A stretch of 64,000 bases of DNA, from positions 4,586,008-4,650,007 of the forward strand of contig NZ_CM001776.1 in the NCBI RefSeq assembly GCF_000332275.1, written 5' to 3'. The position numbers and the translations under genes are program-made. The DNA is from Synechococcus sp. PCC 7336. Lineage in GTDB: Bacteria > Cyanobacteriota > Cyanobacteriia > Thermostichales > PCC-7336. The notes under the pieces are model-generated. The model saw nothing but the letters and a program-made list of their open reading frames with translations. It was not told the DNA's origin and did not search any database. Positions 18,499 through 27,568 of the stretch are shown piece after piece; positions within the stretch are counted from its first letter, which is position 1; every line of letters starts with the position of its first letter.

Positions 18499-19107
18499 TC
18501 AATTGAAGTGGGAAACATGAATGGATGGCAACCACTCCATCAAGTAATAGACACCCGCGTCGCCGATTCGATCGAACCCCAGTCGGCGATAGAGGCGCAT
18601 CGCCGGGTTAAACTGCTCGACGTGAATTCGAACCGCTAACCCTTCCTGCCGAGCCTGCGACAAAATTGTCGTCAGAATGGCCGAGCCCACGCCTCGGTTG
18701 CGCTCGGCACTCAGCAGTGCAATATCGATAATGCGAAACTCGTCCTCCCAGCGAGCAATATAGAGTCGTCCGATGGGGCGATCGCCTGCGCAAATAATCA
18801 GAAACTCGGCATCAGCATAATGTTCTTGATAATGACTGTGCTGAGCGTGGAACTGCATTTGCAGAAAATCAGCCTTTTGCTCGTCATTCCAATCCACCAT
18901 CGCCATTTCTTCGGCGCGGGTACTGGCATAAACGCGGGCTAAAAAGGGCTCGTCATCCGGGCAGGCGATCGCCCTAAATCCAATCTCGCGATCGCCTAAC
19001 TGCGAACTTTGCTGCAGCAGGGCAGTGGCAATGGGAAGCGATCGCCCCTCCTGCGATGTTTCGAGGCGATCGCCAGTGGCCAAACTGTCTCGATGTTGAC
19101 TGGGCAT
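18499..19107 (-). CDS. GNAT family N-acetyltransferase
   Basis: 202 residues with a GNAT fold: beta strands around FLIICAGDRPIGRLYIARW, the acetyl-CoA pyrophosphate loop ERNRGVGSAILTTIL (about residues 140-155), and the C-terminal NPAMRLYRRLGFDRIGD. The first ~40 residues are poorly conserved in character and the true start may be internal. It lies between the DUF6916 gene (32 bp upstream) and the collar trio, and may acetylate one of the cluster products. That substrate is a guess from context. Confidence 0.88.
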   Translation of the reverse strand: MPSQHRDSLATGDRLETSQEGRSLPIATALLQQSSQLGDREIGFRAIACPDDEPFLARVYASTRAEEMAMVDWNDEQKADFLQMQFHAQHSHYQEHYADAEFLIICAGDRPIGRLYIARWEDEFRIIDIALLSAERNRGVGSAILTTILSQARQEGLAVRIHVEQFNPAMRLYRRLGFDRIGDAGVYYLMEWLPSIHVSHFN

Positions 19108-19139
19108 TCAGGTCCTCACAATCACAACCGCTCGCTCGA

Positions 19140-19454
19140 CTAGGTGAAAACCGCCTCGTATTCAACCCCCTCAGCATCGGCCCCAACCGGCACGAGAAAG
19201 ATATCTGCTGCACCGATACGGTCGTGCTGGAGACGATAGATCTGCTGATCGAGCAAAGGTTCGCTCGGCCCCAAAAACAAGAGAGAGAAAGGCTGGCTGC
19301 GCAAGTTGGCACTCGACCCCCCAGACGTTGGACGAGAGGGCAAGTCGCTCACATCGATTAACTCGAATTCAAGCGGAGGGCGATCGTCTAGAGCCAATGA
19401 AAACTTTTCCTTCAGGCAATCCGAAAAGTCTTCTCTGGTTAACTCTTTCAGCAT
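19140..19454 (-). CDS. DUF6916 family protein
   Basis: 104-residue soluble protein. It begins LTREDFSDCLKEKF and has the core FSLLFLGPSEPLLDQQIYRLQHD plus FLVPVGADAEGVEYEAVF, which fits DUF6916. This family is repeatedly found beside chromosomal tail-collar genes. It is the first gene of the five-gene minus-strand cluster; the promoter should lie in the AT-rich DNA just above 19455. Molecular function is unknown. Confidence 0.75.
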   Translation of the reverse strand: MLKELTREDFSDCLKEKFSLALDDRPPLEFELIDVSDLPSRPTSGGSSANLRSQPFSLLFLGPSEPLLDQQIYRLQHDRIGAADIFLVPVGADAEGVEYEAVFT

Positions 19455-20206
19455 ATTTGGCTAACTCCCAAACCATAGATAGATAAGATGCCCAACTCAG
19501 CCTTCACCATCGACCGCGAGAATCGGACCCCGATCGCAGGCGATCTCAGGCGATTGCTAAGTCATCCGACAAACAGTCTAGTCAAAAAAATACTCGAATT
19601 GGCCTATATTCAAAGTTCATACCCACTCATATAGGTATATCCCCAGACAAAGAGCAGTAAATATACAGACAAGATCGCCCCGTTAATAACAATCCTCAGC
19701 TTATACAACACCAACTCTAGGCAATTGGAGGAATAGATACTTGCACTACTGATACGGGCAAGCATAAAAGCCAACTACCTCTACTGAAAGCCCATGATAC
19801 TAGATCGACTCTCTCTGTCGAGAAAATGCTTGTATTCTTTAGATTTACGTTTAATGTATTCATTTTTGTTCGTGCCTACTTCGACAAATGTTAAGAGGTT
19901 CGAGATAAATTGAGTTATCGTCGGGAGAGATTCGCCGAGCGCTACTGACAGGCGATCGAACCCCTGAATCGGGAATTCAGGTTGTTGCCCGACAGGTGGC
20001 AGCCTCCCTGCAGGCGTTGTTCCCAGCCGCCTGAGAGACAAATAGCTCGTGTAGGAAATAGAGCGGGCTTTTCGATTCGACCCACGCAAGGTCCTCGCTG
20101 CAGGAGAACAGAAAACAGGTCATCCGTTAAACAATCAATATTTTCTCTGTTCGAATGGAGTTCGATAGAGACCCATGCGCGATCGGCCCCATCTCTGCCG
20201 CCCGCC

Positions 20207-20262
20207 GTCCGAGTTCAGATGTCCGAATTCAGATGTCCGAATTCAGATGTCCGAATTCAGAC
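20207..20262 (+). repeat. 14-bp tandem repeat, four units
   Basis: Four back-to-back units of GTCCGAATTCAGAT. The first has one change (G for A at position 7) and the last ends in C. Short perfect arrays of this kind arise by replication slippage. It lies about 215 bp upstream of the porin start, outside the likely core promoter. Confidence 0.9.
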
Positions 20263-20367
20263 CCGTACTGATAGGCTTGCGCTCTTATCGCTATTTACTT
20301 TCAATTAGCACCCGCGTGCCTGTTTTCTCTGTATATCCGGTAAGACCGAAGTTAAGGCACGATAAGT

Positions 20368-20377
20368 TTTACTCTTA
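20368..20377 (+). promoter_or_regulatory. Shared iron-cluster upstream motif, porin 1
   Basis: TTTACTCTTA, 100 bp before the porin ATG. The same decamer in the same orientation lies upstream of the imelysin operon and of the second porin. It is followed here by an A-run instead of the AT-rich, Fur-box-like extension seen at the other two sites. Confidence 0.55.
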
Positions 20378-20477
20378 CCAAAAAAAAAGAATGCTACGAT
20401 CCCATAACGGTAATAGCAGCACTACAATAGAAGCTACTCAGTTTTGAATTGAGTTTGTTTACTGTGAGGAGCACATA

Positions 20478-21992
20478 ATGTTGTTTATCAATCAGCAACG
20501 AGCCTTACTGGCTGGATGTCTGAGCTTGGGGGCGATCGCCCTGAGCTTCGGTGGGTCTGCAGAAGCTCAAACGGTTCGGCCTCAACAGCTAGCCCAGGTT
20601 ACTTCCGTCTCTCAACTGTCTGACGTGCAGCCCACCGATTGGTGGTTCTCGGCGTTGCAGTCTTTAGTCGAGCGTTACGGCTGTATTGCCGGTTATCCCG
20701 ACGGTACCTATCGCGGCAACCGCGCCCTCACCCGTGGCGAGTTTGCGGCAGGTTTGAATGCTTGCTTGGACCGCATCAACGAGTTGATTGCCGCCGGCTT
20801 GGCTGACAAGGTCTCCCGCGAAGATCTCGCCACCGTTCAGCGCCTGCAAGAAGAGTTTGCGGCCGAGTTGGCTGCGCTGTCCGGTCGCGTCGATGCGTTG
20901 GAAGCCAAGACTGCTGAACTAGAAGCCAATCCTCTGGGGTTGAACGCTACCACTAGTAAGCTCGGATTCCAGGTGACCACCGGCATCTTCGCAGCTAGCG
21001 AACCCGGCGGTGCCACCAACAATGCCATCATCCCCTACGAAATCAACGTCGATTTCGACACCTCTTTTACGGGTGAAGATCTCTTCCGCATTCGCCTGCA
21101 AGCTCGGGAAGTCTCGCAGTTTGACGGCGACCCGGTTGGCTTCCTGTTCGGGCCGGCGGTATCTGGGGCTGGGTCTGATATCAACGATGATGTCAACCTA
21201 GAGAATGTCTTCTACAATTTCCCCCTCTTCAACGGTCGTGTCGATGCCACCTTTGGCTTGAACGACACCACCCCGGGAGACACCTTTGTCTTTGGCGTGC
21301 CCTTCCAGCCCCTGTCTGACTTTGCCGACTTACCCGATGTGGTCTATGACGGCGTTGGCGATACCTCCCTTGCCTTTACCTGGGAAGCGATCGAAGATTT
21401 ATTCTTCGTCTCCTACGGCTTTGGTGCTGGCGATCCGAATGACTTCACTGATGGTCCAGCAAGCTCGGTGTTTGGCGGTGGCTTCTTTGCTGGACCGACC
21501 GTTCATGCTGCAGAACTAGCCTTCACTCCCACCGATACCTTGATAGTGGCACTGGCTGGAGCACTCACCGCTCGCGGTCAAGCAGGGGCTCCCACCGGTT
21601 TTCCTTTGTTTGCCGACACGGACTTTGCAGCGGCTTCCATCGGCGTGACGTGGGAAATCACCCCTGCAGTTATCTTCTCGGGTTGGTACGCACGTACCTT
21701 CGTTGAGAGTGGTGGCTTCGACGACTTCGATGACTTCTTGGCTGGCTTTGCCTTCCCCGATTTGTTCATCGAAGGGGCTGATGGTGGCGTCGTTGTCGGC
21801 AGTCCCGACAGTGCAACTGCTAATCTGATTGCAGATGACGATGGCGACTTCCCCTTCTATGCAGAGGTTTACTACAACTTCCCCATCACCGATAACATCA
21901 CCATCACCCCCGGGGTTTACTACATCACCAATGTAGATGGCGATGACGATGACATCATTGTGGGTGGCGTTCAGACGACCTTCAGCTTCTGA
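20478..21992 (+). CDS. SLH-domain OprB/iron-uptake-type porin, copy 1
   Basis: 504-residue outer-membrane protein. Residues 1-31 form a signal peptide. Residues about 45-105 form one SLH domain (QPTDWWFSALQSLVERYGC, IAGYPDGTYRGNRALTRGEFAAGL), which in cyanobacteria ties porins to the pyocyanin-free peptidoglycan-linked polysaccharide layer. A coiled coil follows (about 115-155, DALEAKTAELEAN). The rest is an OprB-type beta-barrel ending in the aromatic residue of TTFSF. ATG 20478 has GTGAGGAGC as ribosome site. The paralogue at 25760, the imelysin operon and dps make iron or small-solute uptake likely. Confidence 0.9.
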   Translation: MLFINQQRALLAGCLSLGAIALSFGGSAEAQTVRPQQLAQVTSVSQLSDVQPTDWWFSALQSLVERYGCIAGYPDGTYRGNRALTRGEFAAGLNACLDRINELIAAGLADKVSREDLATVQRLQEEFAAELAALSGRVDALEAKTAELEANPLGLNATTSKLGFQVTTGIFAASEPGGATNNAIIPYEINVDFDTSFTGEDLFRIRLQAREVSQFDGDPVGFLFGPAVSGAGSDINDDVNLENVFYNFPLFNGRVDATFGLNDTTPGDTFVFGVPFQPLSDFADLPDVVYDGVGDTSLAFTWEAIEDLFFVSYGFGAGDPNDFTDGPASSVFGGGFFAGPTVHAAELAFTPTDTLIVALAGALTARGQAGAPTGFPLFADTDFAAASIGVTWEITPAVIFSGWYARTFVESGGFDDFDDFLAGFAFPDLFIEGADGGVVVGSPDSATANLIADDDGDFPFYAEVYYNFPITDNITITPGVYYITNVDGDDDDIIVGGVQTTFSF

Positions 21993-22077
21993 AGCTAGCG
22001 CTTGTTAGAGTTCGGGAGATAGCCACTCTTTAGACAGCGCATTTGCCTGCCTCTGGAGAGACTTTCGAACCGGTTAT

Positions 22078-22111
22078 AGAAACAGCCTGGGTGCCCGCCC
22101 GGGCTGTTTCT
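22078..22111 (+). terminator. Strong hairpin downstream of porin 1
   Basis: AGAAACAGCC (22078-22087) pairs with GGCTGTTTCT (22102-22111), extended inward by three G-C pairs and one G-T pair around a 6-nt loop. It lies 86 bp after the porin stop. No T-run follows at once, so termination is likely but not certain. Confidence 0.65.
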
Positions 22112-22138
22112 GTCTGAATTGCGCTTTTGAGTTCCTCC

Positions 22139-22330
22139 AACTAACGCTGTCAAGTCCTGCATTCGCCCCCTAAATCCCCCATTCTGGGGGACTTGAGCAC
22201 AGTGCCAGTTAGGGTTGGGGGCCTGAGAAGACGATCGGCGATCGCGATGATTAGAGTTGTGGAACGAAACCAATAACCTTTCGGAAGTCCCCCACTGGTG
22301 GGGGATTTAGGGGGCCGAGTGCAATGTCTG
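22139..22330. repeat. MITE-like dispersed element with inverted ends
   Basis: Two imperfect inverted arms, 22158-22192 and 22287-22323, both built around CCCCCTAAATCCCCC and its complement, enclose about 95 bp of spacer. Each arm is itself a small hairpin. A diverged relative of the left arm and its flank lies at 51263-51375. CCCCTAAATCCCCC-type elements are common in cyanobacterial spacers and do not encode protein. Confidence 0.7.
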
Positions 22331-22466
22331 AAAACTCCAGAGGTCGACCTCATCTCTAAAAGCCACACCAACCTCATGCGCATGTGGGTCGAGGTTTAAC
22401 CCAATGACGCCAGAAGAAACTCAAAAACCTGCTTCTTCGTATTAGAATTTCGGGATTGAGGAACAA

Positions 22467-22499
22467 ACCCCAATTCAAACTGGGGTCTGTCTGTTTTTT
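22467..22499. terminator. Rho-independent terminator-like hairpin
   Basis: ACCCCA (22467-22472) pairs with TGGGGT (22481-22486), followed on the plus strand by CTGTCTG and six T. It lies 11 bp beyond the end of the minus-strand di-haem gene and could also stop plus-strand read-through from the porin side. Confidence 0.65.
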
Positions 22500-22510
22500 C
22501 TCCACGGGCT

Positions 22511-23998
22511 CTATAGGGTGCGCAGAAATCTGACGATCGCTTGACGATCGCCTTCTGGCATCTCTCGAAACGCTTGTTTTGCTTGTTCGGCCTCGCCACC
22601 GTGCCACAAAATTGCCTCTTCCAATGTATGTGCCCGACCGTCATGCAGGTACTTCGCGTAAGGCAAAACCGTTTGAGTCACTCCAATGCCCCAAAGGGGC
22701 GGAGTACGCCATTCGCTACCAGTCGCCTCAAAATCGGGACGGTTGTCTGCCAAGCCTGCGCCCATATCGTGCAACAACAGGTCGGTGTAGGGGTGAATGG
22801 TTTGGTTCGAGAGTTCTGTGTACTCGGGGTGGGTGCTGGTGCGCAGTGTAGGAATGTGGCAGGCCGTACATTGGGCGCGATCGAACAGTTGCTCGCCCCG
22901 TTGGACCACTGGATCGTTTAATAATGTACGCGCGGGAACCGCCAGCGATTGAACGTAGAAGGTAGCAGTTTTGAGAGTGTCTGCATCGATATCGCTGGAG
23001 CCATCGGCTGAAGGAAACATGGGGCTGGTTACACCCATATCGCCAAGATAGGCAGCGGCACTTTGCTGCAAGAGATTGGGTTGGTTGGCCTTAAGGCCAA
23101 ACCGTCCTAGGGAAGTAGACTGCTTCCGAACATCCCAGACGGTGTTAGGGCGACCGGAAATACCATTGCCATCGAGGTCTTCAGGGTCTGCCATTGCCAA
23201 AATGTCTCCTTCGGAAACCGCCTCTAGCAACCCTAAGCCAAACACGGGCGGAGGCAAACGCAGAGAGGTTTTGACGGTATCGGGTAGCGGACTGCCATCA
23301 GCCAAGCGGATATGGGCTTTGGGCGATCGCAAGCTATAGCTAGTGCCGTCTTCGTACTGCCCCATACTCTCGATCCATTCGAGTTCGACCGTAGCTTCGG
23401 GGGGAGCACCATAGATGCCTCGGTCCTGAATTTGAGTGCCCAATCCAGGTACGGGGGGAGTGTTATCGCCTGGAGCTGTAGGCTCGGCCTGATAGTGAGT
23501 GGTGGTGGTTGGCGATCCGGCGATCGCTTCATCCTGACTGACGCGAACCAGAAGTTGACCTTGGGCGGGCAAGCCGCGACCATTGCGAATGTGACACCCC
23601 GCACAAGTCGTATTGTTGAAGTGCGGCCCCAAGCCGGGATTAACAGTGGCTGGGGCTGTGACGAAAACAGCTTCGAAAGCCACATCTCCTTCTGTATGGA
23701 GATCTATCAGTTCTTCACTGAGATTGGCTGAGGGTTGTTCGTAGGCATGGGAGCTGCGAATGAACGTAGTGGTCTCGCCACCCGCTAAGGGGATGTCAGC
23801 CAAGGCGACGATCGCCTCCTGCGAGTCGGGGACAGGATCGGAGGCGGAGACGGGGGAATCAATGAAGTGCGACAATACTATGCCTACCACAATTGGCAGA
23901 ACAGTCAGAGAGACGAGCTTAAATAATTTCTGCTTTGTGCGACGCCAGACAACAGGGAGCATGATGATAAATCTCGCAATGGCTGCACTATTGTTCAA
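22511..23998 (-). CDS. Di-haem oxidoreductase-like cytochrome c (DUF1111 family)
   Basis: 495 residues with an N-terminal membrane anchor or signal (about 28-48) and two c-type haem sites: CAGCH (residues 132-136, followed by IRNGRGLP) and CTACH near residue 378 (followed by IPTLR). The C-terminal HDGRAHTLEEAILWHGGEAE is characteristic of the di-haem, MauG/peroxidase-related DUF1111 family. It lies 41 bp downstream of the imelysin gene. Imelysin/DUF1111 pairs are typical of periplasmic iron-acquisition operons, where the cytochrome may handle iron redox chemistry. That role is inferred. An internal ATG (residue 13) could be the start. Confidence 0.88.
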   Translation of the reverse strand: MNNSAAIARFIIMLPVVWRRTKQKLFKLVSLTVLPIVVGIVLSHFIDSPVSASDPVPDSQEAIVALADIPLAGGETTTFIRSSHAYEQPSANLSEELIDLHTEGDVAFEAVFVTAPATVNPGLGPHFNNTTCAGCHIRNGRGLPAQGQLLVRVSQDEAIAGSPTTTTHYQAEPTAPGDNTPPVPGLGTQIQDRGIYGAPPEATVELEWIESMGQYEDGTSYSLRSPKAHIRLADGSPLPDTVKTSLRLPPPVFGLGLLEAVSEGDILAMADPEDLDGNGISGRPNTVWDVRKQSTSLGRFGLKANQPNLLQQSAAAYLGDMGVTSPMFPSADGSSDIDADTLKTATFYVQSLAVPARTLLNDPVVQRGEQLFDRAQCTACHIPTLRTSTHPEYTELSNQTIHPYTDLLLHDMGAGLADNRPDFEATGSEWRTPPLWGIGVTQTVLPYAKYLHDGRAHTLEEAILWHGGEAEQAKQAFREMPEGDRQAIVRFLRTL

Positions 23999-24039
23999 AT
24001 ACGCGCAGTTCCCTTGACGAACTGTGCAGTTCGCCAGAG

Positions 24040-25287
24040 TTAACTCTGGACAATGGGCAAGATGTCATCTTCAACCACTTCGAGGGCAGCCAGCACGGCT
24101 ATCTGAGCCCTAGACAATTGGGCAAAGGCAGCGGGTTGAGACAGCTTAGCTTCAATGCCGATAGGAATCGCCTCGATCGCCTCAATGGCTGCATCCAGCT
24201 TGGCGCGGAACTCGGCATCCACATCGGGATCGACACTGGCGATTAGATCGCTCAGGCTGGTAGTGCCCTCGCCACCTTCGCCGCCTTCGATGGAGGCTTC
24301 ATAGGCAAACTTGATGCCGAGCATGTTGTTTCTAAAGTCGTTCACCGAGGTATGGCTGAATCGACTTTCAAAGCCGATTGCTGCTTGAGTGGAGAGGGGA
24401 TCGCCAATTTTCTCGTTGCCCACTTCGTCCAGTGCGCCCATTATGCCAGCGACAATTTCCACCACCGCTGCCCGAGCAGTCAGATAGGCAGGATTGTCAT
24501 CATCGCCAGCGGTGACTAGGACTTCGCGGTAAGGTGGATTGCCTTCAACTCCATCCACCCAGCTTTGGAGCAGTTCGGTGGCGGTGGCGTTAAAGGCAGG
24601 TGCCAGCACAGCCAAAAATTCGAGGTCGCGATCGCTAAAGTCTGACAGCGATTTATCGTTGTCTAAACCGAAGAGTAAGAACTCGATGGTGTGAAATCCT
24701 TTCTCGGTGGTTTGTAGATTTTCTACGTACTCCAGAGTCAGCTCGTCGTCACTGGCGAGAATGGCTCGCACATCCGTTTCGTTAACGGGCCAGTCGTCGA
24801 GATCGCCGTCATAGCCGAGAGAGCTGGCTGGACCGAAGGCAAAGGATTCACTCTGTTCCCAAGGAAAGCGAGCTTCAATCCAGGTGCTGCGAGCAGTTTC
24901 CAGAGTGGCCTCAGTAGGATTGCGGGTGAATGTAGTGACAGCAGTTTCTAGCTTGCCAGCCTCTTCTACCAGCGCCTCATAGGTCGGGATGATGACTTTG
25001 TCGGTAAAGTCAGTGGCGATCGCAACGCCTAACTCGGGGTCAGCCATTTCGTTGGGGTTGGCAGAAATCTCCGCACCCTCTTCGCCACCTTCACCGCCTT
25101 GCGCTATCAGTAGCCCTGACAGTGCATCAGTCTTGTCTATCGTAATGTCGTGGCGATCGCCCAGTCCTATTTCGAGAGTCTCTTCAGTATCGATCTCAGC
25201 CGCGATCGAAGTGGGGGATATTGCGAGGCTGACACCCGCAAACACAAACGTACCGATACCAGTCCAAATCTCGATTCTCTGGCGCAT
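24040..25287 (-). CDS. Imelysin family protein (IrpA-like)
   Basis: 415 residues with a signal peptide (about 1-30). The imelysin GxHxxE motif is present as GFHTIE near residue 197, in the four-helix-bundle core. Family members are iron-regulated periplasmic or outer-membrane proteins (IrpA of cyanobacteria, EfeO/M75 relatives). Acidic Glu/Gly-rich inserts (GGEGGEEGAE, GGEGGEG) occur near the N-terminus and before the last helices. First gene of a two-gene operon with the di-haem protein. The upstream region shares about 60 bp with that of porin 2. Confidence 0.9.
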   Translation of the reverse strand: MRQRIEIWTGIGTFVFAGVSLAISPTSIAAEIDTEETLEIGLGDRHDITIDKTDALSGLLIAQGGEGGEEGAEISANPNEMADPELGVAIATDFTDKVIIPTYEALVEEAGKLETAVTTFTRNPTEATLETARSTWIEARFPWEQSESFAFGPASSLGYDGDLDDWPVNETDVRAILASDDELTLEYVENLQTTEKGFHTIEFLLFGLDNDKSLSDFSDRDLEFLAVLAPAFNATATELLQSWVDGVEGNPPYREVLVTAGDDDNPAYLTARAAVVEIVAGIMGALDEVGNEKIGDPLSTQAAIGFESRFSHTSVNDFRNNMLGIKFAYEASIEGGEGGEGTTSLSDLIASVDPDVDAEFRAKLDAAIEAIEAIPIGIEAKLSQPAAFAQLSRAQIAVLAALEVVEDDILPIVQS

Positions 25288-25360
25288 GTCTCAATGCCCT
25301 CACATAGTGCAGCGGACCTGGATGCATTGAACTGCCCAGCCGCATCCAGCCAACGCATCC

Positions 25361-25420
25361 TTAATAATAGATATTCTCATCTAAGAGTAAACCACAGATT
25401 TGAGAATTAATCGCAATATT
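25361..25420 (-). promoter_or_regulatory. Conserved iron-type upstream element of the imelysin operon
   Basis: A 60-bp block similar almost base for base to 27296-27354 upstream of porin 2, with an exact shared 15-mer. In transcription direction it reads TTTACTCTTA, then GATGAGAATATCTATTATT, which resembles a Fur box (GATAATGATAATCATTATC). TTTACTCTTA ends 94 bp before the ATG. Confidence 0.65.
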
Positions 25421-25683
25421 TTTTGGAAGCTCTTCTCCATATCCTCAACAGCCATCGCCTGATTCTCTCTACTGATAGGGAGTCTGAGAGAATTGATTGG
25501 TTGACGGATTAGATTCCTCGTGGAGCTATTGAGAACCATGTTGCTAACGGTACCTCTGGCTTTAAAGGAACGCAGAGGTTCTCGATGGAAAAATGGGCTT
25601 TGTATCCTCTATCTGAAAACCACCCTAGAGTGAACAGTTATCAATAAGCAGATTGATACCTTCCCCTCGCTCTTTGGCAATCT

Positions 25684-25711
25684 CTCCTTACCCCGGAAAA
25701 GGGGTAAGGAG
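25684..25711. repeat. Perfect 11-bp stem hairpin downstream of porin 2
   Basis: CTCCTTACCCC (25684-25694) and GGGGTAAGGAG (25701-25711) around a 6-nt loop. It is about 50 bp beyond the porin stop and has no T-run, so it is either a REP-type repeat or a weak terminator. The rest of 25421-25759 shows nothing further. Confidence 0.6.
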
Positions 25712-25759
25712 TTGCGAGATGGGTAGCCAGTTAGCGATCGCAACAAAGTTACGCAATCT

Positions 25760-27223
25760 CTAGAAGCTGAAGGTCGTGCGTACGCCACCCACTATGATGT
25801 CGTCGTCGCCATCTGCATTGGTGATGTAGTAGACACCAGGGGTAATGCTGATGTTGTCGGTGACCGGGAAGGTGTAGTAGATCTCGGCCAAGAAGGGGAA
25901 ATCAAAATCATCATCTTCGATAGAGGCAAATACGGCCGTGTCGGGGCTACCGACTAAAAAGCCGCCATTCGACCCTTCGATGAAAAAGTCCAGGAAGGCA
26001 AAGCCAACCAAGAAGTCATCGAAGTCATCAGTGCCATCATCCTCAGAAAACGTGCGAGCGTACCACGCTGAGAAGATGACTGTAGGGCTGATTTCCCACG
26101 TTGCACCGAAAGAAACGGCGGCGAAATCCTCCTCTGAATCTCCTACCCCTTGACCTCCAGCCTGAAAAGCACCGGCCACTGCCAGCAACAAACTATCAGC
26201 CGGACTGAAGGCCGCCTCAGCAGCGTGAACGCTCGGCCCAGCAAAGAAACCAGACCCAAAGGTCGAGTCAGATGCTGCATCGGTTCCATAACCGTAGGAA
26301 ATGAAGAAGAGATCTTCAACGATTTCCCAGGTGAAGGCAAGAGTGGTGTCGCCGACTCCGTCATAGGTCGCGTCGGGCAGATCGGCGAAGTCAGACAGGG
26401 CATCAAACGGAACGCCGAAAACAAAGGTGTCTCCAGGAGTGATATCAGTCAATCCGAAGGTTGCGTTGACGCGACCGTTAAAGAGAGGGAAGTTATAAAA
26501 GGTGTCTTCCAAATTGACATCGTCATTGATATCGGAACCAGCGCCAGAACCATCGGGACCGAAGATCAAACCCACTGGATCGCCTTCAAAAAAGTCGATT
26601 TCCCGAGCTTGCAGGCGAATCTGAAAGACGTCCTCTCCCGTAAAGGAGGCTCTGAAGTCTATGTTGAGCTCGTAGGGAATGGTGGCATTGTTGGTGGCAT
26701 CGCCGGGTTCGCTGGCAGCGAAAATACCGGTAGCCAGCCCAAACTCGATCTGACTAGTGGTCGCGTTCAACCCCAGAGGATTGGCTTCCAGCTCGGCAGT
26801 CTTGGCTTCCAGCGCGTCAACGCGACCGTTCAATGCCGCCAGTTCGGCCGCAAATTCTTCTTGCAGGCGCTGAACGGTGGCTAGATCTTCGCGGGAAACT
26901 TTATCGGCTAAGCCAGCGGCAATCAACTCGTTGATGCGATCCAAGCAAGCGTTCAAACCCGCAGCAAACTCGCCACGGGTGAGAGCTCGGTTGCCCCGAT
27001 AGGTGCCGTCGGGATAACCGGCAATACAGCCGTAACGCTCCACCAGAGACTGTAGTGCCGAGAACCACCAATCGGTGGGCTGTACGTCAGAGAGTTGAGA
27101 GACAGAGGTAACCTGGGCAAATTGCTGGGTTTGAGCTCGTACAGGCTCAGTGAAGGTCAGGGCGATTGCTCCCAAGCTCAGACAGCCAGTGAGCAAAGCA
27201 CGCTCTCGATTGAAAAACATCAA
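25760..27223 (-). CDS. SLH-domain OprB/iron-uptake-type porin, copy 2
   Basis: 487-residue paralogue of the porin at 20478. It has the same signal peptide, a single SLH domain (about 35-95) and coiled coil, which are practically identical in protein although the DNA differs at many third positions. The barrel half is more diverged. It ends with the same TTFSF. Protein identity with synonymous drift indicates selection on the SLH/coiled-coil part. It is transcribed toward the imelysin operon with its own promoter region. Confidence 0.92.
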   Translation of the reverse strand: MMFFNRERALLTGCLSLGAIALTFTEPVRAQTQQFAQVTSVSQLSDVQPTDWWFSALQSLVERYGCIAGYPDGTYRGNRALTRGEFAAGLNACLDRINELIAAGLADKVSREDLATVQRLQEEFAAELAALNGRVDALEAKTAELEANPLGLNATTSQIEFGLATGIFAASEPGDATNNATIPYELNIDFRASFTGEDVFQIRLQAREIDFFEGDPVGLIFGPDGSGAGSDINDDVNLEDTFYNFPLFNGRVNATFGLTDITPGDTFVFGVPFDALSDFADLPDATYDGVGDTTLAFTWEIVEDLFFISYGYGTDAASDSTFGSGFFAGPSVHAAEAAFSPADSLLLAVAGAFQAGGQGVGDSEEDFAAVSFGATWEISPTVIFSAWYARTFSEDDGTDDFDDFLVGFAFLDFFIEGSNGGFLVGSPDTAVFASIEDDDFDFPFLAEIYYTFPVTDNISITPGVYYITNADGDDDIIVGGVRTTFSF

Positions 27224-27295
27224 TTTTTTCTCCTCACATAGAACAGCACACCCTAACGCATTGGGTTGCTAACCTGCGTTTAGTTCAATGCGCTG

Positions 27296-27354
27296 TTAAT
27301 AAAAGTGATTTTCATCTAAGAGTAAATCACATGCTTGAGGATAGTCGCAATATT
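27296..27354 (-). promoter_or_regulatory. Conserved iron-type upstream element of porin 2
   Basis: The counterpart of 25361-25420. In transcription direction it contains TTTACTCTTA followed by GATGAAAATCACTTTTATT, Fur-box-like. The decamer ends 93 bp before the ATG, nearly the same spacing as at the imelysin gene. Confidence 0.65.
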
Positions 27355-27568
27355 GTTTGATTTTCTTTCTGGCACAAACTATACATATTATTGGCTTTTC
27401 TTGACTGGCAAAGGAAGTCAGAGCTTTGAGCAGCTGGCGGAATTGTCTGCCGGCCAAAATCTAGAGTGAAATTTTTTGTTAATAAACAGCAGTCTTTGAG
27501 ACTTGTTGCAAGCTGTTCCTATCTTGGTAAGATGCTGTGGCGCGATCGCGTCCTGAGGGAATCGCCAG

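Larger units (their letters stand above)
19455..20477. other. Long intergenic region between collar cluster and porin
   Basis: About 1 kb between divergent genes. The left half is AT-rich and should contain the collar-cluster promoter. The right part holds a 14-bp tandem repeat (20207-20262) and the porin promoter region with TTTACTCTTA (20368-20377). Small open frames here have no recognisable features. Confidence 0.5.

Noticed and set aside
16867-19454. A prophage based on three tail-collar genes.
   Set aside because: No capsid, terminase, tail tube, integrase or lysis genes nearby; the collar/GNAT/DUF6916 set is known as a chromosomal cluster.
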